Shown in pieces: positions 32,953 through 41,088 of a stretch of DNA of 64,000 bases. This DNA comes from DASZGL01 sp035938875 (lineage in GTDB: Bacteria; Chloroflexota; Dormibacteria; Aeolococcales; Aeolococcaceae). A program made the position numbers and the translations under genes. The DNA is taken from positions 1 through 64,000 of the forward strand of contig DASZGL010000033.1 in assembly GCA_035938875.1 (NCBI GenBank), given 5' to 3'. The notes below the pieces were generated by a model. It ran no database searches. It was not told the origin of the DNA and saw nothing but the letters and a program-made list of their open reading frames with translations. Numbering within the stretch: position 1 is the stretch's first letter; each line of letters begins with the position of its first letter.

Positions 32953-34329
32953 GTGTTCGACTCTCTCTCCGATCGGCTGGCTGACGTCTTCCGACGTCTG
33001 CGCGGCAAGGGCCGGCTGACCAAGGACGACGTCGAGGCGGGCTTGCGCGAGGTGCGCATGGCGCTGCTCGAGGCCGACGTCAACTTCAAGGTCGCCCGCA
33101 GCTTCGTCGACCGCATCCGCGAGCGCGCCGAGGGCGCCGAGGTCCTCGACTCGCTCACCCCTGGGCAGCAGATCGTCAAGATCGTCAACGATGAGCTCGT
33201 CGCGCTCCTCGGCGGCGAGCAGCGCCGGCTTCGCTACCAGGCGCAGCCGCCCACCGTCGTCATGCTCATCGGGCTGCAGGGCTCGGGAAAGACCACCACG
33301 GCGGTCAAGCTGGCGCTGGCGGTCCGCCGCGAGGGCCACCGGCCGTTGCTCGTGGCTGCCGACACCCAGCGCCCCGCGGCGGCTGACCAGCTGGAGCGCC
33401 TCGGCAAGGACAACCAGGTGCCGGTGGCAATGCCAGACGGCAAGTCGGACGCCCCCAAGCTGTGCCGGCGCGGTGTCGACGAGGCCCGGCGGCTGAACTG
33501 CGACGTGGTCATCCTCGACACCGCGGGCCGGCTGCAGATCGATCAGAAGATGCTTGACGAGGTCAAGGAGATCCGCAAGCGGGTCGACGTCCACGAGTCG
33601 CTGCTGGTGGTCGACGCCATGACCGGGCAGGAGGCCGTCAACGTCGGTAAGGCATTCAACGAGCAGGTGGGTGTGGACGGCGTCATCCTCACCAAGCTCG
33701 ACGGCGACGCTCGAGGCGGTGCGGCGCTGTCGATGCGGGAGACGATCGGTGCCCCCATCGTCTACAGCGGCGTCGGCGAGCGTCCGTCGGACCTCGAACC
33801 GTTCCATCCAGAACGCATGGCCTCGCGCATCCTCGGTATGGGCGACGTCCTCACCCTGATCGAGAAGGCGCAGGAGAACGTCGACGAGCGCCGCGCCAAG
33901 GAGCTCGAGGAGAAGCTCTTCCGGGGCCGGCTCAGCATGGACGACTGGCTCGAGCAGATGCGCCAGATGCGCAAGATGGGCTCGCTGGAATCGATCCTGG
34001 GCATGCTCCCCGGGGGGCGCAAGATGGTCGAGCAGGCGGGCGCTGCGATGCCGTCGGAGCGCGACCTGTCGCGCATGGAGGCGATCGTGCTCTCCATGAC
34101 CGCCGAGGAGCGGCGCCGCCCCGAGATCATCAAGGGATCGCGTCGCAAGCGCATCGCGGCGGGCAGCGGCACCCAGCTCGCCGACGTCAACCGCCTGCTC
34201 AAGGGCTTCGAGCAGGCGTCGGTGTTGATGCGTCAGCTGGGCGGCGGCAAGGGGACCAAGGGGATGCGCGGCAAGATGCGCATGCTCAAGAACCTGCAGG
34301 GGATCGACCCCTCTCAACTGGGCACCTAG
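32953..34329 (+). CDS. ffh: Signal recognition particle protein Ffh
   Basis: Ffh binds signal peptides and SRP RNA and targets ribosomes to FtsY. The 458-residue protein has the N domain, G motifs GLQGSGKTTTAVKLA, AADTQRPAAADQL, LDTAGRLQID, DAMTGQEAVN and TKLDGDARGG, and a C-terminal Met-rich M domain (EQMRQMRKMGSLESILGMLPG to KGMRGKMRMLKNL). GTG 32953 abuts the ylxM stop. rpsP follows 21 bases later. Confidence 0.97.
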   Translation: MFDSLSDRLADVFRRLRGKGRLTKDDVEAGLREVRMALLEADVNFKVARSFVDRIRERAEGAEVLDSLTPGQQIVKIVNDELVALLGGEQRRLRYQAQPPTVVMLIGLQGSGKTTTAVKLALAVRREGHRPLLVAADTQRPAAADQLERLGKDNQVPVAMPDGKSDAPKLCRRGVDEARRLNCDVVILDTAGRLQIDQKMLDEVKEIRKRVDVHESLLVVDAMTGQEAVNVGKAFNEQVGVDGVILTKLDGDARGGAALSMRETIGAPIVYSGVGERPSDLEPFHPERMASRILGMGDVLTLIEKAQENVDERRAKELEEKLFRGRLSMDDWLEQMRQMRKMGSLESILGMLPGGRKMVEQAGAAMPSERDLSRMEAIVLSMTAEERRRPEIIKGSRRKRIAAGSGTQLADVNRLLKGFEQASVLMRQLGGGKGTKGMRGKMRMLKNLQGIDPSQLGT

Positions 34330-34350
34330 CCCCAACCCGAAGGAGGAGTC

Positions 34351-34800
34351 TTGGTCAAGATCCGTCTCAAGCGCATGGGCGCGACCAAGCGCCCGTTCTA
34401 CCGACTCGTGGTCGCCGACTCGCGCAGCCCGCGCGACGGCCGCTTCATCGAGGAGATCGGCGTCTACGATCCCCTGGCCTCGCCGTCCAGGGTCGAGGTC
34501 GACGCCGACAAGGTGCGCGACTGGATGCGCAAGGGCGCCCGGCCCAGCGACACCGCGCGCAAGCTCCTCGAGCAGCAGGGCATCCTTCCGAAAACGGCGA
34601 GGCCGTCGGCTCCGCCACGCCCCGCCAAGGCGTCCACCGACAACGGCACCCCGGCGGCCACCGCGGTCGTCGAAGCAGAGGCGCCCGCGAGCGCCGCCGA
34701 CGAGCCGTCCGCCGCGGCCGACAGCGAGGCCAAAACCGACGTCGAGGCCGAGGTCGCCGGCGGCACGGTGGCCGGCGACGAAGAGGTGCAGGGGGGATGA
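34351..34800 (+). CDS. rpsP: Ribosomal protein bS16 with acidic tail
   Basis: The first ~80 residues are S16 (KIRLKRMGATKRPFYRLVVA, SPRDGRFIEEIGVYDPLA). The remaining ~65 residues are Ala/Glu/Pro-rich and probably disordered, making the protein (149) much longer than the usual ~80-90. TTG 34351 is chosen for AGGAGG just upstream. It opens the rpsP-khpA-rimM-trmD-rplS set that follows ffh in many bacteria. Confidence 0.95.
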   Translation: MVKIRLKRMGATKRPFYRLVVADSRSPRDGRFIEEIGVYDPLASPSRVEVDADKVRDWMRKGARPSDTARKLLEQQGILPKTARPSAPPRPAKASTDNGTPAATAVVEAEAPASAADEPSAAADSEAKTDVEAEVAGGTVAGDEEVQGG

Positions 34801-35033
34801 CCGACTACGCGGAACTGGCTCTGTTCATCACCCGCAAGATCGTCAACGACCCCGATGCCGTCGCCGTCCGCGTCAGGCCAGGTGGCCGGCAGACGGTAGT
34901 GGAGATCAAGGTCGCGCCTGAGGACATGGGCAAGCTGATCGGCAAGGGGGGACGCAACATCGACGCCCTTCGTGCCGTCATTCGCGCCGCCGGGCTGCGC
35001 CATCGTCAGCGAGTTCAGGTCGACGTCGGCTGA
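34797..35033 (+). CDS. khpA: KH-domain RNA-binding protein KhpA
   Basis: The 78-residue protein is a single KH domain: YAELALFITRKIVNDPDAVAV and the nucleic-acid loop GKLIGKGGRNIDALRAVIRA. KhpA pairs with KhpB in many bacteria to bind RNA in growth and division control. Its ATG overlaps the rpsP stop by four bases, the standard place between rpsP and rimM. Confidence 0.92.
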   Translation: MTDYAELALFITRKIVNDPDAVAVRVRPGGRQTVVEIKVAPEDMGKLIGKGGRNIDALRAVIRAAGLRHRQRVQVDVG

Positions 35034-35056
35034 AACTTGTGGCAGTGCATGGGCTC

Positions 35057-35599
35057 ATGACCGCTCCCGACACGCCGTCCCGGCTCCGTGCCGCGCAGGT
35101 GGTTCGCGCTCACGGCGTTCGCGGTGAGGTGCGCGTCGAGCCGCTCGGAGGCGACGCCGACCGCTTCACCACCGGGCTGCGACTCCACGTCGAGGCCGGT
35201 GCCGACAGGGAGCTGACCGTCCGGTCTTCTCGAGCGCTTCCCGACGGCATGGTTTTGCTGGCTCTCGACGGACTCGTCTCGCGGACTGACGCAGAGCAAC
35301 TGCGTGGCGCCTACCTCTGCGTTGACGCCGCGGACGCGCGCACCCTGGGCACCGACGAGTGGTTCGTGCACGAGCTCGTGGGGCTTCGCGCGGTCACCAC
35401 CGAGGGTGAGGAGCTGGGTCACGTCAGCGACGTCGAGTCGTGCCCCGGGCAGGATGTCCTCGTCGTCGACAACGGCAACGTGGTGCGCCGGTTGCCGCTG
35501 TGCGCCCCGTTCGTCCACCGCGTGGACGTTCCCGAAGGCGTCATCGAGCTCACCCCGTGGCCGGAAGAGGCCGCGGATGAGGCGGCCGGATCGGAATGA
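35057..35599 (+). CDS. rimM: Ribosome maturation factor RimM
   Basis: RimM helps 30S subunit assembly around uS19. The protein has the N-terminal barrel (RAAQVVRAHGVRGEVRVEPLG) and a C-terminal PRC barrel with DEWFVHELVGLRAVTTEGE, LVVDNGN and PLCAPFVHRVDV. ATG 35057 gives 180 residues; GTG 35039 adds six. It is followed by trmD with an ATGA overlap. Confidence 0.93.
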   Translation: MTAPDTPSRLRAAQVVRAHGVRGEVRVEPLGGDADRFTTGLRLHVEAGADRELTVRSSRALPDGMVLLALDGLVSRTDAEQLRGAYLCVDAADARTLGTDEWFVHELVGLRAVTTEGEELGHVSDVESCPGQDVLVVDNGNVVRRLPLCAPFVHRVDVPEGVIELTPWPEEAADEAAGSE

Positions 35600-36294
35600 T
35601 GCGCATCGACGTTCTCACCATCTTTCCGACGGTGTTTCCCGGGCCGCTGGGCATTGGCGTCGTCGGCCGCGCCCAGCAGGCGGGCGCACTGGCGCTGCAG
35701 GCGCATGACCTCCGCGACCACACCGAGGGTCGCCACCGCCAGGTTGACGACGTCCCCTTCGGCGGAGGCGCGGGGATGGTTCTCAAACCGGAACCGCTGA
35801 TCCGGGCGGTGCGCGATTTCCGCCGGCAGGATCCTGATGTGCGTGCAATCCTGTTGTCGCCACAGGGACGACTGCTCACCCAGGATGTGGTGCGCGAGCT
35901 CGCCGTCGAAGCCCATCTGCTCCTCGTCTGCGGGCGCTACCAGGGCGTCGACGAGCGTGCGCGCGAGGAGATCGGCGAGGAGCTCTCCGTCGGCGACTAC
36001 GTGCTCAGCGGCGGCGAGGTCGCGGCCATGATCGTGGTCGAGGCGGTGGCCAGGCTGTTACCGGGGACGCTCGGTTCCCCGGAGTCGCTCAGCGGAGAGA
36101 CGTTCTCCGACTCCGAGTGCGCCGGCTTCGAGCCGCCGCTGTACACGCGTCCGGCAGACTTCGAGGGTCGCCTGGTTCCCGATGTGCTGCGCAGCGGCGA
36201 CCACGCGGCCATCGAACGCTGGCGACATGAACAACGACATCAACGAGTGCGGCGTATGCGGCCGGACCCGGTGCACGACCACGCCGAGGTCTGA
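35596..36294 (+). CDS. trmD: tRNA (guanine-N1) methyltransferase
   Basis: TrmD methylates G37 of tRNAs to prevent frameshifting. The 232-residue protein has RIDVLTIFPTVFPGPL, the knot blocks DDVPFGGGAGMVLKPEPL, LVCGRYQGVDER and SVGDYVLSGGEVAAMIVVEA, and the EPPLYTRPADFEG block. It overlaps rimM at ATGA and precedes rplS. Confidence 0.96.
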   Translation: MMRIDVLTIFPTVFPGPLGIGVVGRAQQAGALALQAHDLRDHTEGRHRQVDDVPFGGGAGMVLKPEPLIRAVRDFRRQDPDVRAILLSPQGRLLTQDVVRELAVEAHLLLVCGRYQGVDERAREEIGEELSVGDYVLSGGEVAAMIVVEAVARLLPGTLGSPESLSGETFSDSECAGFEPPLYTRPADFEGRLVPDVLRSGDHAAIERWRHEQRHQRVRRMRPDPVHDHAEV

Positions 36295-36315
36295 GACGAG
36301 CGAAGGAGGTAGCCC

Positions 36316-36888
36316 ATGAATGTCATCGACCTGCTCGAGCGAGAGCAGGAGAAGAAGAAGGTGCCGGCGCTGCGCAGCGGCGACACGGTCAAGGTCCACG
36401 TCAAGGTCGTCGAGGGCACGCGCGAGCGCATCCAGGTGTTCGAGGGCGTGGTCATCGCCGTGCGCGGCAGCGTCGGGCCGAGGACCAGTTTCACCGTGCG
36501 CCGCATCTCCCACGGCGTCGGCGTGGAGCGCACGTTTCTGCTCCATTCGCCGCGCCTCGACAAGATCGAGGTGCTGCGTCACGGCGACGTCCGTCGCGCC
36601 AAGCTCTTCTATCTGCGCGAGAAGGTGGGCAAGCGCGCCCGCATCCGTGAGCGTCGCGAGCCGATCGGCGGCAAGGCGGCAGGTGCTGCTGGTGGGGTCG
36701 TGGTCGACACAGAGGCGGTCATCGACGAGGGCACCGTCGAGGTCCCTGGTGACGAGGAGTTCGACGAGCCGGAGCTCGACGACGAGAGCGACATCGACAT
36801 CGCTGACGACGCCGACGAGGAAACCGAGGAATCCGCGGAGCCTGTTGCCAAGGGCAAGGGCAAGGGCAAGGAGAAGGATCACGAGTAA
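36316..36888 (+). CDS. rplS: Ribosomal protein bL19 with acidic/Lys tail
   Basis: The first ~115 residues are L19 (DTVKVHVKVVEGTRERIQVFEG, GVGVERTFLLHSP, AKLFYLREKVGKRARIRE). A ~70-residue tail follows, strongly acidic and ending in Lys/Gly repeats (KGKGKGKEKD), so the protein (190) is longer than the usual ~115-120. A GAAGGAGG ribosome site precedes ATG 36316. The next gene begins inside its tail in another frame. Confidence 0.95.
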   Translation: MNVIDLLEREQEKKKVPALRSGDTVKVHVKVVEGTRERIQVFEGVVIAVRGSVGPRTSFTVRRISHGVGVERTFLLHSPRLDKIEVLRHGDVRRAKLFYLREKVGKRARIRERREPIGGKAAGAAGGVVVDTEAVIDEGTVEVPGDEEFDEPELDDESDIDIADDADEETEESAEPVAKGKGKGKEKDHE

Positions 36889-37294
36889 CCGCATCCGTCA
36901 GGCTCCCGAGGCGCTGCCTCCGGCGCGCCCGCTCAAGGACCGCGTCGGCCACGCCGGTGAGGCGGCAGCGCTGGCGTTCCTGCGCGAGCAGGGCCTGCAC
37001 ATCATCGCCAAGGACTGGCGCAGCCGGATCGGCCAGATCGACATCGTCGCCGAGGACGGTGACACCCTCGTGCTCGTCGAGGTGAAGACGCGTCGCGGCG
37101 TCGGCTTCGGCCTTCCCGAGGAGGCGGTCGACTCGCGCAAGCGACAGAAGCTCCGCGCGCTGATGGAAACCTATCGCGTCGCGACCAAGCGGCAGAAGCA
37201 GCCCTACCGCATCGACGTCGTCGGTCTCATCCTCGACGCTGACCTGCGGGTCACCCGTTGCGAGTACATCCGCAACGCGGTGGGTGAGGAGTAG
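36845..37294 (+). CDS. yraN: YraN/UPF0102 family nuclease-like protein
   Basis: The 149-residue product has the UPF0102 block HAGEAAALAFLREQGLHIIAKDWRSR and the endonuclease-like core IGQIDIVAEDGDTLVLVEVK with the acidic/ExK residues. The role of the family is unsettled (it resembles Holliday-junction resolvases). No ATG or GTG lies between the homology and upstream; TTG 36845, inside rplS, is the nearest start. It often follows rplS/rnhB, as here. Confidence 0.8.
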   Translation: MPRARARARRRITSNRIRQAPEALPPARPLKDRVGHAGEAAALAFLREQGLHIIAKDWRSRIGQIDIVAEDGDTLVLVEVKTRRGVGFGLPEEAVDSRKRQKLRALMETYRVATKRQKQPYRIDVVGLILDADLRVTRCEYIRNAVGEE

Positions 37295-37301
37295 GCGCTC
37301 G

Positions 37302-38474
37302 ATGGCCGACGCCGAGGTGCCCTTCGCGGTCTACCAGAACCAGGTGTACGCGCAGGGACTCGGCGGTGCCCTGCCCCCGCAACCGTTCGCCTACCACGCG
37401 CTGGAGGAACGCGCCCGCGGTGTCCTGACACCAGGCGCCTACGGCTACATCGCCGGTGGCGCCGGCAACGAGGACACCATGCGCGCCAACCTCGAGGCAT
37501 TCCGCCACTGGCGGCTGGAACCGCGCATGCTTCGCGACGTCGCCCGGCGCGACCTGCGCACCAGCGTGTTGGGCACGGACATGCCTGCGCCGCTCATGCT
37601 CGCGCCTGTCGGCGTCCAGTCGATCGCCCACGCCGACGCCGAGCTGGCGGTGGCCCGAGCGGCACGCAGCACCGGCGTCCCCATGGTGCTGAGCACCGCG
37701 TCGTCGTCGAGCATGGAGGATGTCGCCGCCGCCAACGGTGACGGCGCGCGCTGGTTCCAGCTCTACTGGCCGCGCGACCCCGACTTTGCAATCAGCCTGC
37801 TGCAGCGTGCCGAGCGTGCCGGCTACCGGGCTCTTGTGGTCACCCTCGACACCAGCACGCTGGGCTGGCGCCCCCGTGACCTCGAGCTCGCCTACCTGCC
37901 GTTCCTGCACGGTGAGGGCACCGCCAACTACACGTCCGACCCGGTGTTTCGCGCTGCTCTGGCCCAAACTCCCGAGCAGGATCCACTGGCGGCACGGGCG
38001 CACTGGGCGGCGATCTTCGCCAACAACACGCTCACCTGGGACAACCTCGGCTTTCTCCGCGAGCACTCCCGGTTGCCCATCGTGCTCAAGGGCGTCCTCC
38101 ATCCCGACGATGCCCGGCGGGCGGTCGACTCCGGAGTCGACGGCGTCATCGTCTCCAACCACGGCGGTCGCCAGGTCGACGGCGCCATCGCCGCGCTCGA
38201 CGCCCTGCCCCGCGTCGTCTCCGCGATACCGGACACATTCCCGGTGCTCTTCGACAGCGGCATCCGCGGTGGCGCCGACATCGTCAAGGCGCTGGCCCTG
38301 GGCGCCAAGGCGACGCTGATCGGGCGGATGTACATGTGGGGGCTGGCCGCCGGCGGCGAGGCGGGTGTGCAGCAGGTCATCCAGGGCGTCCTCGCCGAGC
38401 TCGACCTGACCATGGCGCTCTGCGGCTACGAGTCGCTCAGCGAGCTGCGAGCCGACATCCTGGTACGCGCCTAG
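37302..38474 (+). CDS. FMN-dependent alpha-hydroxyacid oxidase/dehydrogenase
   Basis: The 390-residue protein has the FMN-binding barrel of the lactate oxidase / glycolate oxidase / lactate monooxygenase family: PLMLAPVGVQSIAHADAELA, STASSSSMEDVA, FQLYWPRDP, LVVTLDTSTLGWRPRDLE, VLKGVLHPDDA, the catalytic His in SNHGGRQVDGAIAALDALP and FDSGIRGGADIVKALALGA. It oxidises a 2-hydroxy acid; the exact substrate and electron acceptor are open. ATG 37302 lies just after yraN. It does not share a function with its neighbours. Confidence 0.88.
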   Translation: MADAEVPFAVYQNQVYAQGLGGALPPQPFAYHALEERARGVLTPGAYGYIAGGAGNEDTMRANLEAFRHWRLEPRMLRDVARRDLRTSVLGTDMPAPLMLAPVGVQSIAHADAELAVARAARSTGVPMVLSTASSSSMEDVAAANGDGARWFQLYWPRDPDFAISLLQRAERAGYRALVVTLDTSTLGWRPRDLELAYLPFLHGEGTANYTSDPVFRAALAQTPEQDPLAARAHWAAIFANNTLTWDNLGFLREHSRLPIVLKGVLHPDDARRAVDSGVDGVIVSNHGGRQVDGAIAALDALPRVVSAIPDTFPVLFDSGIRGGADIVKALALGAKATLIGRMYMWGLAAGGEAGVQQVIQGVLAELDLTMALCGYESLSELRADILVRA

Positions 38475-38504
38475 GCCGTCCGCATCGGGGGGCGAGCGGC
38501 TTCC

Positions 38505-38538
38505 TACACAGGTTTGTGGTGATACACTGACCTGTGTA
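38505..38538. promoter_or_regulatory. comM promoter inside a perfect 9-bp inverted repeat
   Basis: TACACAGGT (38505-38513) and ACCTGTGTA (38530-38538) flank 16 bases that contain the -10-like TACACT (38523-38528). The right arm includes the first base of the comM ATG. A dimeric regulator bound here would cover the promoter and start. Confidence 0.55.
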
Positions 38539-40067
38539 TGTTCGCCAGCGCTGTCAGCTGCGCCGTGCGCGGGATCGCCGGCGTCCCGGTCACCGTCGAG
38601 GCCGACATCTCCAACGGGCTGCCCGGCTTCACCATCGTCGGCCTCACCGACCGGGCTATCCAGGAGGCGCGACAGCGGGTCAGCGCTGCGATCCGCAACG
38701 CCGGGTTCGACCATCCGCAGCGCAAGCTCACCGTCAACCTGGCTCCTGCGGAGCTTCCCAAGGAGGGGACGGGGTTCGACCTGGCCATCGCGGTGGCGGT
38801 CCTCGTCTGCGGTGGCCGATCGCTTCCCTTGGCAGGCACAGCGTTGCTCGGCGAGCTCGCCCTGGACTCGCGGCTTCGCCCGGTGGCCGGCGTGCTGCCC
38901 ATGGCCCGCTCGCTGCGCGCCGCCGGGGTGGTCCGGCTGGTCGTCCCCGCGGAGAACGCCGCCGAGGCGCTGCTCGTCGAGGGGATGGAGATCATCGCTG
39001 CCCCGTCGCTGAGGGCGTGCGTCGAGCACCTCGACGGCAGCCGGCCCTTGCCCCCACCCACCGGATGCCAGGGCGAGCCGCCGGCGAGCGACCCTGTCGA
39101 CATCGCCCAGGTGCGCGGCCAGCAGACGGCGAAGCGCGCCCTCGAGATTGCTGCCGCAGGTGGCCACAACCTGCTGATGGTCGGCCCTCCGGGCGCAGGC
39201 AAGACCATGCTTGCCCGTTCGCTGGCGTCACTGCTGCCCGACCTCGGTGTCGAGGACTCGCTCGAGGTCGCCGCCATCTACTCGCTGCGCAGCGCACTGC
39301 GCGAGCGGCCACCGACGGTGCTGCGGCCGCCGTTCCGTGCGCCGCATCACAGCATCTCTCGCGCCGGTCTGATCGGGGGTGGTTCGGGTCTCGCCCAACC
39401 AGGAGAGATCAGCCTTGCCAACAGGGGCGTGCTGTTTTTGGACGAGCTCTGCGAATTCCCCCGCAGCCTGCTCGAGTCGCTCCGTCAGCCACTCGAAGAG
39501 CGCACCGTGTCGATCGCCCGCTCCCGTGGCAGCGTCAGCTTCCCGGCGGCGTTCACCCTTGTCGGCGCCGCCAACCCCTGTCCCTGTGGGCACCTCGGCG
39601 ATCCTGGCGCCGCGTGCAGCTGCGACACCACGCGTCTCAACAACTATCACGCGCGACTCAGCGGTCCCCTGCTCGATCGCATCGACATGGTGATCAGCGT
39701 TCCCCGCCAGCCGTATGAGGTGATCTTCAACGATGCAGCTGGTATGGAATCCTCCGCTGAAGTTCGGCGTCGCGTCGAGCTGGCCAGGCGGCGGCAGATG
39801 CAGCGCCGCGAGGACGGTACCGGCGAGCCGTCGATGCCGCCACTGAACGTCGCCCTCGACGGTCGCAGCCTGCGCGTGGCCTGCCGGCCGACACCGGCGG
39901 CATCGCGGCTCCTGGCCGGCGCCGGCGAGCATCTCCGGCTCAGCGCCCGGGCGTATCACCGGGTGATGCGCGTCGCCAGGACGGTTGCCGACCTCGAGGG
40001 TGACGAGCGAGTCGATGAGGACGCCGTCGCCGAGGCGCTCCGCTACCGCGCCCAGAAAGCGGCGTGA
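38538..40067 (+). CDS. comM: ComM/YifB family AAA+ protein
   Basis: ComM is a hexameric helicase that helps integrate DNA taken up by natural transformation. The 509-residue protein has the N-terminal Lon-like domain (SNGLPGFTIVGLTDRAIQEA, LAPAELPKEGTGFDLAIAVA), Walker A GPPGAGKTMLARSLASLLP, the Walker B LFLDELCEFPR, and the NPCPCGHLGDP zinc-like block. ATG 38538 lies 9 bases after a -10 box. dprA overlaps its stop (GTGA), giving a small DNA-processing unit. A 73-base piece of this gene recurs at 4059. Confidence 0.95.
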   Translation: MFASAVSCAVRGIAGVPVTVEADISNGLPGFTIVGLTDRAIQEARQRVSAAIRNAGFDHPQRKLTVNLAPAELPKEGTGFDLAIAVAVLVCGGRSLPLAGTALLGELALDSRLRPVAGVLPMARSLRAAGVVRLVVPAENAAEALLVEGMEIIAAPSLRACVEHLDGSRPLPPPTGCQGEPPASDPVDIAQVRGQQTAKRALEIAAAGGHNLLMVGPPGAGKTMLARSLASLLPDLGVEDSLEVAAIYSLRSALRERPPTVLRPPFRAPHHSISRAGLIGGGSGLAQPGEISLANRGVLFLDELCEFPRSLLESLRQPLEERTVSIARSRGSVSFPAAFTLVGAANPCPCGHLGDPGAACSCDTTRLNNYHARLSGPLLDRIDMVISVPRQPYEVIFNDAAGMESSAEVRRRVELARRRQMQRREDGTGEPSMPPLNVALDGRSLRVACRPTPAASRLLAGAGEHLRLSARAYHRVMRVARTVADLEGDERVDEDAVAEALRYRAQKAA

Positions 40068-41017
40068 AGGCGCCGCCGGCGCTGACTCCGCGAATCATCG
40101 TCCGGCGCGACCCCGGCTGGCCGGCCGAGCTGAGCGATCTCTCCCAGTGCCCGGAGCGCCTGTGGCTGCTGGGCGCGGCCGAGCATCGCCCTCCGGGGGT
40201 CGCCGTGGTCGGGTCACGCCGGGCCACCCTCGCCGGGCTCGACATCGCCGCCTGGCTGGGGCGATCTCTGGCCGAGGCGGGTGTCCAGGTGATCAGCGGT
40301 ATGGCGCTCGGGATCGATGGCGCCGCCCATCGTGGTGCCCTCGCGGGCGGCGGCACGACCGTCGCGGTGCTCGGTTGCGGCATCGACATCTGTTACCCGC
40401 CACGTCACGCGCCGCTGCGTCGCCGGATCATCGACGCGGGTCTGCTCATCACCGAGGAGCCCCCGGGCACGCCCGCCCTTGCCTACCACTTCCCCAAGCG
40501 CAACCGGATCATCGCCGCCCTCTGCGCCGCGGTGATCGTCGTCGAGGCGTCGGAGCGCAGCGGCGCATTGAGCACGGCGCGGCACGCCGCCGACCTGGGG
40601 CGTGAGGTTCTCGCCGTTCCCGGCTCGATCCGCAATCCCGCGGCGATCGGCTGCAACCTCCTCCTTCGCGACGGGGCCACGCCGCTGTTGCGCATCCCCG
40701 ACCTCTTCGACGCGGTCCCGGCGCTTCGCGCCCACGCTGCGTCGGTGGCGTGCGCCGACGGGGCGAGGTCACCGTCAGGGCAGCGAGGCGACCGCCTGCT
40801 CCGCCTGCTGGGCCCCGACCCGGTCCATCCTGACGACCTCGCATCCGAGTTGGGTCTCAGCGCCCAGAAGGTGGCCACCCGGCTGACCCAACTGGAGATC
40901 GCCGGGCTGGTGGCGACGATCGGCGGGGGGCTGGTGGTGCGCCGCCACCAGATCGGTCCCGGGCCCGTAGGGCCCGCCGCCGGCGGCGGTCGGAGCGTTC
41001 CAGAGCCGTTGCTATGA
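40064..41017 (+). CDS. dprA: DNA processing protein DprA
   Basis: DprA loads RecA on incoming single-stranded DNA during transformation. The 317-residue product has the Rossmann-like core VAVVGSRRATLAGLDIAAWLGR, GMALGIDGAAHRGAL, VLGCGIDICYPPRH, FPKRNRIIAAL and GSIRNPAAIGCNLLLRDGA, and a C-terminal winged helix (about 245-295). GTG 40064 overlaps the comM stop. topA follows. Confidence 0.95.
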   Translation: MKAPPALTPRIIVRRDPGWPAELSDLSQCPERLWLLGAAEHRPPGVAVVGSRRATLAGLDIAAWLGRSLAEAGVQVISGMALGIDGAAHRGALAGGGTTVAVLGCGIDICYPPRHAPLRRRIIDAGLLITEEPPGTPALAYHFPKRNRIIAALCAAVIVVEASERSGALSTARHAADLGREVLAVPGSIRNPAAIGCNLLLRDGATPLLRIPDLFDAVPALRAHAASVACADGARSPSGQRGDRLLRLLGPDPVHPDDLASELGLSAQKVATRLTQLEIAGLVATIGGGLVVRRHQIGPGPVGPAAGGGRSVPEPLL

Positions 41018-41088
41018 TCCGGGCCGCCTCGTGGTACACCGGGTCGCATGTCGATCCGTCAAAAGCCGCTCCGGCCAGTTCGAACTCC

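Noticed and set aside
41014..41088. Longer topA starting at ATG 41014
   Set aside because: The extra 25 residues have no homology, while the conserved N-terminus starts at 41089.
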